A stretch of 64,000 nucleotides of DNA from the NCBI GenBank assembly GCA_017404795.1, contig JAFRBR010000004.1:1-64000 (forward strand). The letters run 5' to 3'. This DNA comes from Candidatus Saccharimonadota bacterium (GTDB lineage Bacteria > Patescibacteriota > Saccharimonadia > Saccharimonadales > Saccharimonadaceae). The notes beneath the pieces were generated by a model, which saw nothing but the letters and a program-made list of their open reading frames with translations, was not told the origin of the DNA and ran no database searches. This document shows, piece by piece, positions 51,824 through 61,128 of this stretch. The translations under genes and the position numbers were made by a program. Numbering within the stretch: position 1 is the first letter of the stretch; every line of letters begins with the position of its first letter.

Positions 51824-53176
51824 ATGGATAATAAAGCAACTCACAAACTCTTTTCTCATCCTGAATTCTTAAAAGAGACTGCGGAGGAATCTCCCCTTAG
51901 ATTCCAAGAGCAAGAAATAAAAAGAATCCTTCAGTATATAAATCACCATATAGAACAGCAGAAATCAGAAATAATTGCCTATTTAGCGCCATATGGTTCT
52001 GGAAAAAGTGTTATTCTAAACAATGTTTTAGAAAAACTACCAAATAGTTATCACAAAATCCAGTTCGACATCTGGCAATGTGCTAACGATGCAGACATCT
52101 GGAGGAACTTTTTAATTAAATCATTATCAAAAGTAAAAAATAAAGATGAAAATAGAATCTTCGATGAAATTGACGGCTCCAAAATTAACAATAAACAGTT
52201 AATATTCTTTCTTGCCATTTACTTTGCATTAAGTATGGTAACTTGGTTTCTCCTTAAAGATTCAACAAATTGGTTTTTTGCCTTCTTAAAATCATTTTTG
52301 ATTTACGCCGTCCCAATACTCCTAGTACTTGTTGGCCTCAATCGATTCTTTCCAGTTTACGAATCCCCAGCAAAAACACTATTCCAATACGAGGAAAAGT
52401 TAAAGCAAGAATTACTCCATATAAAACACGCCACTATCATTATAATAGAAGATATAGATCGCTCCGGCGAATCAGGTAAACGTTTTCTGGAAACGCTAAA
52501 ATGTTTTCTTAGTAAAATTGATAAACCAATATTAGTCATTTGTCCTCAAAAAAATATGTCATTCGGTAAATCTGTGATGGGTACCATAAGTGACTATCCT
52601 GACGCAACGTCAAAATTGGAAAATTCCATCAAAATCTATGATGATGTTATTTACGGAAACATGCCAACAAAAATCACAAAAGAACAGGCCACCCAATTAT
52701 TAGAAAGAGTTGGCTGCATAAATGAGAAATTGACCAATGTGGTTGAATTACTAATTGGGCTATCTTCCGAATATTCAATCTTCACTATGAGATCGTTAAA
52801 ATTTCTACTAAGAAATATTGTCTCTTTCATGGACGCTTATCCAAATGCCGATCCAGCCCTAGCCTTTTTCTTCCTATCAAGCAATTTTTTAAATAGTTAT
52901 GAAAGCGCTACCACCGTGCCACTCGTCAAATCAATTATCAAGCCTGGAATAAGTATCACAGCAAATCCAAACAGTTCAAAACTCAAATTAGCTATAGTCC
53001 TATTCGAAATAAACCCAGACATTTTAAGAAGAGCAACACTTATACAATTCAAGTTCTCCAATATTGATAACGAAAAAGAATCCAAATATCACAGACATAC
53101 CAAAAACAAATCGTGGATTGTATGTGAAGCTGATATGAAATATAAAGAGTTGCTGGATAGTATTTCAATAAACTAA
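51824..53176 (+). CDS. KAP-family P-loop NTPase with membrane insertion
   Basis: The 450 residues have Walker A in LAPYGSGKSVIL (55-66), two membrane helices at about 125-175 (IFFLAIYFALSMVTWFLL; FLIYAVPILLVLVGLNRFF), and Walker B in TIIIIEDIDRSG. Helices inserted within the P-loop domain are the hallmark of KAP NTPases (Kidins220/ARMS and PifA). Such proteins are linked to phage exclusion and plasmid functions in bacteria (PifA of plasmid F). It is divergent from nuclease copy 1, sharing a control block. TATAAT lies six bases before the start. Confidence 0.88.
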   Translation: MDNKATHKLFSHPEFLKETAEESPLRFQEQEIKRILQYINHHIEQQKSEIIAYLAPYGSGKSVILNNVLEKLPNSYHKIQFDIWQCANDADIWRNFLIKSLSKVKNKDENRIFDEIDGSKINNKQLIFFLAIYFALSMVTWFLLKDSTNWFFAFLKSFLIYAVPILLVLVGLNRFFPVYESPAKTLFQYEEKLKQELLHIKHATIIIIEDIDRSGESGKRFLETLKCFLSKIDKPILVICPQKNMSFGKSVMGTISDYPDATSKLENSIKIYDDVIYGNMPTKITKEQATQLLERVGCINEKLTNVVELLIGLSSEYSIFTMRSLKFLLRNIVSFMDAYPNADPALAFFFLSSNFLNSYESATTVPLVKSIIKPGISITANPNSSKLKLAIVLFEINPDILRRATLIQFKFSNIDNEKESKYHRHTKNKSWIVCEADMKYKELLDSISIN

Positions 53177-53266
53177 CACTTTTTAAAATGTCTTTTTTTC
53201 AAGGCACAACTCAACTTTTTTCAACCACCTGGGGTATAATAAAAACACATTCGGGAATACCCGCGT

Positions 53267-53293
53267 CCCCCTCTCTAGAGGGGTATATTTTTA
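53267..53293 (+). terminator. Terminator after the first KAP gene
   Basis: CCCCTC and GAGGGG arms with a short loop, then TATATTTTT. It is about 90 bases past the stop codon. Confidence 0.6.
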
Positions 53294-53317
53294 CTCAGAA
53301 TATAAAGCCAAACCAAA

Positions 53318-53355
53318 AAGATAGGGCTCATCTATTCCGAGACAAGTCCTATCTT
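53318..53355 (-). terminator. Terminator of nuclease copy 2
   Basis: AAGATAGG pairs with CCTATCTT around a 22-base loop, then TTTTGG on the minus strand. Together with the preceding element it separates convergent genes. Confidence 0.6.
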
Positions 53356-53370
53356 ATTACCCATATTATA

Positions 53371-53757
53371 TCAAATCTGTTTCTTAAAATCAATAATTTT
53401 CTTTGTCTTCGTAATTACTTTTAGCCACTTTACACCTTTAGATTTGTAAAATTGCTTCTCTAATTCCTGCAAACACCTATCTTGATGGATTTTTATCCTT
53501 CTTAGATCAATCACGATATTTGGTGACTGCCTATTAGCCTTTTTCAGGGTATTCTCTAAAAGCCACCTACCTTTTCCTCTCGGACTTTTTAATTCCCATT
53601 GCAATCCATCCATGACAATATCGGCTGTACGAATTCCCTTCTTATTACTTTTAGGTATAAGCTCTACGTCTTCCCCCATTTCCGTAAAAAATAAAATGGT
53701 TTTATATTCATGTTTTTCCAAAACTACACCATTCGGAATAATTTTCCCTTTATCCAT
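53371..53757 (-). CDS. CdiA-C-like nuclease domain protein, copy 2
   Basis: The 128 residues are a paralogue of the protein at 51316-51699. IRTADIVMDGLQWELKSPRG holds the same Asp and Glu-x-Lys, followed by SPNIVIDLRRIK. The proteins are clearly diverged, although the upstream DNA is almost the same. The start at 53757 (MDKGKII) is seven bases after the -10. The gene is convergent with the first KAP gene and same-strand with the second, from which it is separated by ~200 bases without an obvious terminator. Confidence 0.72.
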   Translation of the reverse strand: MDKGKIIPNGVVLEKHEYKTILFFTEMGEDVELIPKSNKKGIRTADIVMDGLQWELKSPRGKGRWLLENTLKKANRQSPNIVIDLRRIKIHQDRCLQELEKQFYKSKGVKWLKVITKTKKIIDFKKQI

Positions 53758-53856
53758 GCGCCCCACCCTACCACAACCACAAAAATACTTCAACCCCCAC
53801 CCCGCCAAACCTATACTACCCCGCCAAACCTATACTACTTCGCCAAACCAACACCA
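53755..53856. repeat. Control block, copy 2, with three 19-bp tandem repeats
   Basis: Units at 53800-53818, 53819-53837 and 53838-53856; the first two are identical (CCCCGCCAAACCTATACTA). The nuclease promoter is TTGAAG (53788-53793), 17 nt, TAGGGT (53765-53770). No divergent gene starts beyond it, unlike copy 1. Confidence 0.8.
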
Positions 53857-53961
53857 ATAAACACATATCTCACATCTATAACTTTGCTAAAAAACTACAC
53901 CACAAATAGACACAAAACCACTAACATTTAAAGGCGAAAAGATCACGCCCCTGCGCAACGA

Positions 53962-56190
53962 CTATTCGTCATCTAACCCTAGCTTATCGTATTGATAAAT
54001 AAACTGCTCAACAACAACTTTCCTAAAATCCTCTGTACGTTCGTTTCCGACTCTACCAATATTTTTATTCTCTCGATTAAAAGGATCGCTGAAAGACCTA
54101 AACTTTTTCTCCTTAGCGTTCACAACATCATCATACCTTGAATCCCTACTAATTAAATCATAAAAATACTCCAGATCGACATATTTTTGAATTGTTTTTA
54201 GAGTCGCACTATCAACATCACTCCTATAGCTAATTCCGTCACTCATACTAGTCGATATGCCCAGAAACTGCGTTATAAAATTTATCACGCCATCAGAAGT
54301 TATTACATGTTTCCTAACATAAGTATTTATTTCTTCACGATTGCCAAACTGTTCCCAGTAAATATAGATCAAGGAAGAATTGTTTTGCGCATCCCAGGGC
54401 ACCATATCCTTATCCGCCATCTCTCGAATCACATCTAACGCATATTTCTTATATTCCCTCAACTCATCATTGGTCAGGTTAGGCTCATTACGAGAACGTT
54501 CGGGGTTACTATACAAAACCACTTGCCGAATAAGAAACGGGATCGATTCAGCCCGCCCTAATTCATAATTATATCGCAGCAATTGTTTATATATTTCTAA
54601 CTTATTGTCCTCCCCCCTTAGCAAATCATCGATAAAGAATAAGGCCGAATCAAACAAGCTCATAGAAAGATCTCTCCTCCTGCTATAGCCGCACACATCC
54701 GCTAAATCTAAAAGAGCTTTACTGAAATTAATTTTATCCACTATCTCTTTCTGATGGTCTCTAAATTTTCTAAAAGCCGACCGGTAATTAGACGCATCTA
54801 TAGCCAAAATCTTTTTATCTAATTTAGATTTATCCATTGAGTTCTTAACTATATCCATGATAACATCATCGTCAATTTTAGTTATACCAACAGATATAGA
54901 AAAATATAAATCGAAATAATCAAACGACGCAGCTCTTCTCTTTTGGCGTAATTCATCCTCATCATCACTCCCATTATCCTGTCCCCTGATAATACGCTGC
55001 GCACGCGGAAAAAGTTCCAACATAATATTCGCAGCCACAGCACTTCCGTTGCACAAAGAATTTACTTTTTCTTTCTTCTCCTCATCACTCAATCTTATAT
55101 ACGATGAATCGACGTCACCATAATTGTTTATGATTAGTTTTTTATTCTCAAAAATCATATTATAATACTCTTTATCAAATACTCTAATTATTTCAAGTAC
55201 TATAAAATCAACTACATTTATTTTATTCTGTTTTTCAATTAACGAAAATCTGAGCGAATTCACTAGCCTAACAGCATCCCTTGGAGTTGATATATATTTA
55301 TTTAATCCATAATGTCGATACAAAATAACAAACCTCTCCCAATCATCTTCTTCAATCGATAATCCTAAATCGGATAATAAAATTTGCAACTTCTTCCCAA
55401 AATAATCGTCTAGCTCTTCCTGCAAAATCACAGGCAGATCGACTGGTATTTGCACTATTTTGTCTATATAGGCTTCCCCACTTAACGAAGGGGGCAAATG
55501 CGCAGATATCATTTTACTAACATATTCTTTGTCGAAAGGCAATAAAAAATACAATCCTCGCCCCAAAGAAGAAAAACGATTTATCTGCCCCAAAAGCTCG
55601 ATTATATCTTTCCCATTCAATCTATCTATGTTATCTATACTAACTATGATCTTTTTTTCTCTAACTTTCTTCCTAATTGCTTTATTTATAGCATGCTCAT
55701 CCATAGATCTCATAACCCCATCAATGATAAAACTCGACGAAACGCTAACCCCAAAATATGATAAATTTATATTAGGCTTATTCTTTGATCTAGCTCTTTT
55801 TCCACCCCATCTTTTTATTCGTCCTAAGAACTTTCGTCTTTTTATCTTTTTTAGCCAACCATCGTCAATATCATCATCATTATTTAATATCTTTCTAGCA
55901 ATCTCGGCCTGAATTCCAAAAGTGTTACCGCTATAATTCCAGGCATCAATACAGAAAAAATCAGCCGACCCTTCATCGACCACCGTGTCTCCATATAGTT
56001 CTTTCAATAAGTTTACAACCGAAGTTTTACCTGCGCCCCAACTACCATATACACCTATCGTATAACTCTTTTCTATACTAAAGCTCTTTATAGTTTCAAA
56101 AATCGCCTTGGCGGTCTTAATCCTCCCAAAGCAATCCTCGTTTTTGGATTCAATCGGTGAGTCTGAATAATACTCATCATTCTCCGACAT
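53962..56190 (-). CDS. KAP-family P-loop NTPase, soluble
   Basis: The 742 residues contain Walker A GVYGSWGAGKTSVVNLL (47-63), Walker B KIIVSIDNIDRLNG (about 188-201), and the KAP motif SLGRGLYFLLPFDKEYV. Unlike the first KAP gene there is no clear membrane helix. The remaining ~400 residues are charged and probably alpha-helical. GAAGGAGG precedes the ATG. The A/T-rich composition and location with the nuclease genes suggest one accessory island. Confidence 0.88.
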   Translation of the reverse strand: MSENDEYYSDSPIESKNEDCFGRIKTAKAIFETIKSFSIEKSYTIGVYGSWGAGKTSVVNLLKELYGDTVVDEGSADFFCIDAWNYSGNTFGIQAEIARKILNNDDDIDDGWLKKIKRRKFLGRIKRWGGKRARSKNKPNINLSYFGVSVSSSFIIDGVMRSMDEHAINKAIRKKVREKKIIVSIDNIDRLNGKDIIELLGQINRFSSLGRGLYFLLPFDKEYVSKMISAHLPPSLSGEAYIDKIVQIPVDLPVILQEELDDYFGKKLQILLSDLGLSIEEDDWERFVILYRHYGLNKYISTPRDAVRLVNSLRFSLIEKQNKINVVDFIVLEIIRVFDKEYYNMIFENKKLIINNYGDVDSSYIRLSDEEKKEKVNSLCNGSAVAANIMLELFPRAQRIIRGQDNGSDDEDELRQKRRAASFDYFDLYFSISVGITKIDDDVIMDIVKNSMDKSKLDKKILAIDASNYRSAFRKFRDHQKEIVDKINFSKALLDLADVCGYSRRRDLSMSLFDSALFFIDDLLRGEDNKLEIYKQLLRYNYELGRAESIPFLIRQVVLYSNPERSRNEPNLTNDELREYKKYALDVIREMADKDMVPWDAQNNSSLIYIYWEQFGNREEINTYVRKHVITSDGVINFITQFLGISTSMSDGISYRSDVDSATLKTIQKYVDLEYFYDLISRDSRYDDVVNAKEKKFRSFSDPFNRENKNIGRVGNERTEDFRKVVVEQFIYQYDKLGLDDE

Positions 56191-56358
56191 GTATTCCTCC
56201 TTCTGGCTTTATTATAACACATATATATAATAAATATTACATTATGTCAAAAAATTCGCGATGCTAGGTTATTTTTTTGATAACAGTCGACAAAGCGACC
56301 AAAAGAATTTTTCTCACACCCTCCCATGCCCTCCGCTTCAAAATAACACCAAACATCT
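56191..56358. other. Gap between the second KAP gene and the glycan cluster
   Basis: It has a TGTTATAAT promoter for the KAP gene and a weak GTTATC/ATAAC hairpin near 56265-56285. Nothing else recognised. Confidence 0.4.
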
Positions 56359-57282
56359 CTATGCGGATACATACTTTTCCGGCAGCTCAAGCATTTTGCC
56401 GAGACGTTCGTCATATTCACGTTTTTCCCATTCTATCATTCCACCGCAAGTATAAAAAGTCAACTCACCAAAATATGGTTTCCCTTTTACTTCATAAAAA
56501 TCCACCCGGACCTGCGGAAAATCTTTTGAAAGCTTTTTGGCTATCCTCTTCATTTCTTCAAAACTTTTTGGCTTTGGCGGTAGTTCTTTTAGTGCTTTAT
56601 AGTCTGCTCTTTTTATATCTGAAATTTGATAATCCATGTCGGCAAAACTAATTGATGCTGTTGCATGATTTTCTAGACCTTTGGAAATATACATTATCGT
56701 CGGTTCACCATTAAAACAAAAGAATTTGTAGTCAGCGATGTCCTCGTTTTTATCGTTTGCCATAAATTTTTCAATAATTATACGCGGTTTAATTTGAGAA
56801 TAAACCCATTCACGCTGGATTCTACCATAGTATTTTACTTTCAAAGCTTTAGTGATTTTTTTTCTAGCTTTTTCAATGTCAAAATCTTTCTTATCTCTGC
56901 ATAATATCACACTAGCACAATCATGCGTACATTTGATTACGAACTGATCGGGTAATTCATCAAAATTAATATTATCAAAACTATCATATACGCCAATTGT
57001 TGGTATAATATATTTTTCACCAATAATCTTAGCCACTTCTTCTTTGGCAGTAGCCTTGTCTACGAGGCGAGGTAAAATTGGTTTTCTATAGTATAATTTC
57101 ATCCATTGTATTTTTTCATTTAGTGTTTTGGGGTGCTCAAAATCTGGGCGGTAGCCAAATTTGTATTTATAATACAATTCCAAATATTTTTTATCATTCA
57201 AACGAATTAGGCCTATCTTGTCTAAGCTAAGTAAATAATATTCAGGTGTTTTTAGTTTTTTTAATATCTTCTTTATTTTCAT
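56359..57282 (-). CDS. TupA-like ATP-grasp protein
   Basis: The 307 residues have KTLNEKIQWMKLYYRKPILP near the N-terminus and the VDKATAKEEVAKIIG block, then PDQFVIKCTHDCASVILC and DIADYKFFCFNGEPTIMYIS, which match TupA-type ATP-grasp enzymes found in polysaccharide clusters. They ligate amino acids or similar groups to glycans. It overlaps the flippase gene by four bases. Confidence 0.82.
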   Translation of the reverse strand: MKIKKILKKLKTPEYYLLSLDKIGLIRLNDKKYLELYYKYKFGYRPDFEHPKTLNEKIQWMKLYYRKPILPRLVDKATAKEEVAKIIGEKYIIPTIGVYDSFDNINFDELPDQFVIKCTHDCASVILCRDKKDFDIEKARKKITKALKVKYYGRIQREWVYSQIKPRIIIEKFMANDKNEDIADYKFFCFNGEPTIMYISKGLENHATASISFADMDYQISDIKRADYKALKELPPKPKSFEEMKRIAKKLSKDFPQVRVDFYEVKGKPYFGELTFYTCGGMIEWEKREYDERLGKMLELPEKYVSA

Positions 57283-58721
57283 TTATCATTTCCTTTCTGA
57301 GCATTTTTAAATTCTGGGAGAAGCCTCTGCATACACAAAAACGGCAACGATGCCAGTAAATATATCGCTCCGCCAATCAATACTTTATAGATAATGTTTA
57401 TTAAATCTGAATTACTCACATTCGGCACCATTATTAATACCAAGAATACTACAATTCCAATAATTAAATATATCGTAGATTTTAAAACTATATGCCAAAT
57501 TTTTAAATTCTTTCTAGTTAAAATGATTTGCGATATGCAAACACCAGCTTCAGCCATAAGCGTACCAACAGCAGCACCGTTTGCGCTAAATTGTGGAATT
57601 AAAATACTATTAGCAATCAAATTGATAATTGCTCCAGCGACTACTGACCATATAAAAATACTGTCGTATTTATACGGGATTAAATGTTGAGTTCTAACAA
57701 CATTAGCTATTGCGAGGAACATGCAACTTGGCATCAAAATTTGCAGTAACATTACGCACGGTTCAAAACCCGGTCCATAATACCATGGCACAAAATCTTT
57801 AGCTATCGCCATAATACCAAAACACATAGCCGAAGAGATGAACATGGCAAAATACAATGACTTTTCAATATATTTTTTACTTTCAGTGTGGTTATTATTC
57901 GCAACTAGATTTGATATTTTTGGCATCATTACGGTGCCTAGTGATGTGATTAAAGCTAGTGGCACTTGAACAAATTTTTCGGTACTTTCATAAAAGCCAA
58001 CTTGTTCTAAGCTCGACATATTGCCTAGCATAATTTTATCCATCATTTTATATAAACTAATTGCAATAATTGGAATAAATAAAACTAAATTTGGTTTTAA
58101 ATGCTTGATAGCGTCTCTAATTGGAACTCTGTGGGGCTTTACATCCTTCTTTAGATAAAACCATAAGACTAGTTGGCTAACTAATGATGCAAGAACATTT
58201 ATCAATGCGTAAATTAAAACATCTTCTTTAGATTTAACGAATATAAATATTGAAAGCATAGATAGAATTTTGACAGTTGAGCTACGTAATGCGGTAAGTT
58301 TGAATTTTTCTAACCCAAAGAAAAGCCAATTGATATCAAAGGCCGCCGATACTACATATATTAGCATTACCCAAGTCATCAAATTATTAGATATAAATGT
58401 TGCATATATGATATACAGGGTAATCGCGAATACTGAAACTAAAACTTGCATAGTGTAGATTTCGGAAAAGACTTTGGATAATTTTTCTTTATCATCTCTC
58501 ACACATGCAATGGTTCTATTGCCATAATTGTTTAAGCCTAACATAATAAATATTACAAAATAGTACGCAATAGCATGCGCATAGGAATATGAGCCAATTT
58601 CTTCTGCGCCTAGTACTCTAGCTATGTATGGGGTAGTGATTAATGGAATTATTAGCAGCAATATCTGATACAAACTGTTATATAGAAAATTTTTTTTAGT
58701 TGACGATATCTTCTTAGCCAT
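57279..58721 (-). CDS. Oligosaccharide flippase (Wzx, MOP superfamily)
   Basis: Moves lipid-linked glycan units across the membrane. The 480 residues comprise about 12-14 hydrophobic helices, beginning with KKNFLYNSLYQILLLIIPLI and TTPYIARVLGAEEIGSYSYA, the Wzx signature. The start at 58721 (MAKKISSTKK) has AAGGAG six bases upstream and overlaps the polymerase stop; the frame to 58811 is not used. Confidence 0.92.
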   Translation of the reverse strand: MAKKISSTKKNFLYNSLYQILLLIIPLITTPYIARVLGAEEIGSYSYAHAIAYYFVIFIMLGLNNYGNRTIACVRDDKEKLSKVFSEIYTMQVLVSVFAITLYIIYATFISNNLMTWVMLIYVVSAAFDINWLFFGLEKFKLTALRSSTVKILSMLSIFIFVKSKEDVLIYALINVLASLVSQLVLWFYLKKDVKPHRVPIRDAIKHLKPNLVLFIPIIAISLYKMMDKIMLGNMSSLEQVGFYESTEKFVQVPLALITSLGTVMMPKISNLVANNNHTESKKYIEKSLYFAMFISSAMCFGIMAIAKDFVPWYYGPGFEPCVMLLQILMPSCMFLAIANVVRTQHLIPYKYDSIFIWSVVAGAIINLIANSILIPQFSANGAAVGTLMAEAGVCISQIILTRKNLKIWHIVLKSTIYLIIGIVVFLVLIMVPNVSNSDLINIIYKVLIGGAIYLLASLPFLCMQRLLPEFKNAQKGNDK

Positions 58722-60009
58722 GGAGTTCTCCTTCCGGAATAGAGCGCGTATCGTCATTGGATAAAAGAATGCAACATACGATTGTGAAAGCATAAATTCC
58801 CGATAGCACATAATTGTATGTCCCCATCACTGCGACGTAAGTCAAAAAAGTGGCTACATATATTGTTTTTAAGGATGGTGATTTGGCTCTCTTCTTATAT
58901 GAAAAACCGATTATAGTACCGAGGATAATCGAAAAGAGAAAACACCCAAAATACCCACCTGAATTCATAAATTCAAAATATACCGTATAAAAGGCATTAT
59001 AGTGGTCGGAGGAACCAATATCATGACCAGTTGTCAAATATTCATTCACTACAGAATGATCGAACATCAGACCAAAAGGAGCTAGAGTACGTTCTATAAT
59101 TAAGCCGAGACCGCCTAGATATTTGAGTACTAGTGGAGAATCTTTAAGCGTCAAGCCGTTATTATGATCGTCATAATATGTAGAAAACATGTAATTCGAG
59201 CCGGAATAGTCCACTATTAAACTGTTTGCAGAATTTGAAAGAACGCCATTATTACCTGAAATCGATCTTACAGAAAAAGTTGCCAAAGCGGCTATTATCA
59301 ATACGAGCGCGCTCCTAATCAATATTTTCTTCTGTTTTTTATTGAGTTTGATGCTTGAAAACAAGAAGAAAATGATTACAAAAATTACGACCTTTAGTAT
59401 TTCAATCCGACTTTGCATAATAAGGATGAAAAATATAAAATTTAATATCGTAGCAATAGGTATTTTTTCTCCCCTGCAAAGCAATTTCCCAAAACGATAC
59501 GTCAAATCAAAGAAAGCAAAGCCTCTGACAATGTATTGATAGAATACATAGATAAAACCATTAAAATATATTTTCGTGTAAGCGTCATCGCCATATCTCG
59601 TGCTATAGCTCATTTCACGAATTGAAGTGATTGAATAATGACCAGTAATTATTCCGATAAGCATATTTACAAAGATAATTAAAGACAGGATTAAGCAAAT
59701 GATTCTAAAAACCTTAAAAAATAATTCTGAATTAAACCTGATTTTGTGTATCTTTTCTTTATTCTTTGAAACTTTAATAAAGCATCCTACAATAATAAAT
59801 AAATCTAATAGCAATATATTGAGTTCTATAAATACAGAAGATTCTGGCGTGGGAATGCATTGCCCATAAAGCCCGAGTCGACCTAATATTAACCACAAGC
59901 TAAATACAAAATTGATAATTGATATAGGATTAAATGTCTTTTTAAAAAACACCGTACTAATAAAAATTAGCGCAATAATTAGAATTAAAAGAATTACAAA
60001 GAAAAGCAT
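58714..60009 (-). CDS. O-antigen/capsule polymerase (Wzy-like)
   Basis: The 431 residues have about 11 membrane helices and a large outside loop near 290-360 with YDDHNNGLTLKDS and HDIGSSDHYNAFYTVYFEFMN, the layout of Wzy proteins. Sequence is poorly conserved in this family, so the assignment is from topology and location between a flippase and glycosyltransferases. It starts one base after the next gene's stop. Confidence 0.8.
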   Translation of the reverse strand: MLFFVILLILIIALIFISTVFFKKTFNPISIINFVFSLWLILGRLGLYGQCIPTPESSVFIELNILLLDLFIIVGCFIKVSKNKEKIHKIRFNSELFFKVFRIICLILSLIIFVNMLIGIITGHYSITSIREMSYSTRYGDDAYTKIYFNGFIYVFYQYIVRGFAFFDLTYRFGKLLCRGEKIPIATILNFIFFILIMQSRIEILKVVIFVIIFFLFSSIKLNKKQKKILIRSALVLIIAALATFSVRSISGNNGVLSNSANSLIVDYSGSNYMFSTYYDDHNNGLTLKDSPLVLKYLGGLGLIIERTLAPFGLMFDHSVVNEYLTTGHDIGSSDHYNAFYTVYFEFMNSGGYFGCFLFSIILGTIIGFSYKKRAKSPSLKTIYVATFLTYVAVMGTYNYVLSGIYAFTIVCCILLSNDDTRSIPEGELHG

Positions 60010-61128
60010 TTAACTAGTCCTCTCGTTTTTCATGCTAGTTAGTTCATGTTCTATTGTTTTTGTAAAACCATTCTGATAATCAAATAGCTCTTCAGTTAAA
60101 ATTCTAATTTTATTAGTTATAGCTTGCGGTTTTTCAGCTTTATATATTTTTTCATAAAAATCTATAATTTTATCTATATTGATATAGCTTTCGTCGGCTG
60201 GAAGTTTTAAATAATATGGAAATTTAATATCATCCAATTCAGTCTTAACTGCCGAAATCACTGGCACTCCTCTAGCAACATATTCCTTACCTTTAAGTGA
60301 ACTATTATAATAGACTCCTGACCTATGGCGACCAAGCGCATCCACAGCGATATCTGTCTCATCAAAAATTTTGTCTAAACCGTCGCCGGTTTTTGCGCCA
60401 TGAAATATTATATTGTCCATATCTACCGAAAGCTTTTTTAAGTTATCAATTTCCTGACCGCCACCTACTACGTTGAGAATTATATGATAGTCGCCTTCGT
60501 ATTCTTTTATCCCATTAATTAATCTATCAAGCCCATGCCAATACATAAAATTTGAAACACAAGTCAGCCGAATAGTATTTAGTATTAGTTTAAACTTTTC
60601 ACTTCTTGGCTTAATTTCATTGTAATTGACACAATTAGACATCCTAATTGTAGGTATACCCCAAATAGCCTTATCATCAGAATAAGTTGCAATTCTGTCT
60701 ACGACCTTGCTAAGATTTTTTTCGCAACGCACGCTCTTGACAATCATTAATCTTGAGAGTCCAGTATACTCTGAATGGAATGGATATGTTGGAATTTCTA
60801 TAATGATAAAAATGCTAGGGTATAATCTTTTAACTTTTTTTAATACTTTGTAAAAATAAGTGGTCAAGGATGGTTTACGGATGTAAATATAGCGTGTATT
60901 TTTATTGGCTGGCTCAAGAATCTTTCCCCAACCCATTTCGCGATTGCTTTTTATAAACGGCAATAAAAACTTAATTTTTTCAATCGCATTATCACTAAAA
61001 ACATAATTGATTACTTTTAGTTGACCTAAAGATTTCAAGCATTTTATTTGTTGTAAAATCTTTTTTTCTACACCAATACTTGCAGTGGTTCTATTTTTTG
61101 CTTTTTCGTAATAATAAATACCTTCCAT
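60010..61128 (-). CDS. Glycosyltransferase (GT4-like)
   Basis: The 372 residues have a GT-B type C-terminal half: LNVVGGGQEIDNLKKL, NIIFHGAKTGDGLDKIFDET, and SSLKGKEYVARGVPVISAV. The N-terminal half is poorly conserved. Lys- and Ile-rich composition is typical of exchanged capsule genes. It shares a base with the upstream gene. Confidence 0.8.
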   Translation of the reverse strand: MEGIYYYEKAKNRTTASIGVEKKILQQIKCLKSLGQLKVINYVFSDNAIEKIKFLLPFIKSNREMGWGKILEPANKNTRYIYIRKPSLTTYFYKVLKKVKRLYPSIFIIIEIPTYPFHSEYTGLSRLMIVKSVRCEKNLSKVVDRIATYSDDKAIWGIPTIRMSNCVNYNEIKPRSEKFKLILNTIRLTCVSNFMYWHGLDRLINGIKEYEGDYHIILNVVGGGQEIDNLKKLSVDMDNIIFHGAKTGDGLDKIFDETDIAVDALGRHRSGVYYNSSLKGKEYVARGVPVISAVKTELDDIKFPYYLKLPADESYINIDKIIDFYEKIYKAEKPQAITNKIRILTEELFDYQNGFTKTIEHELTSMKNERTS

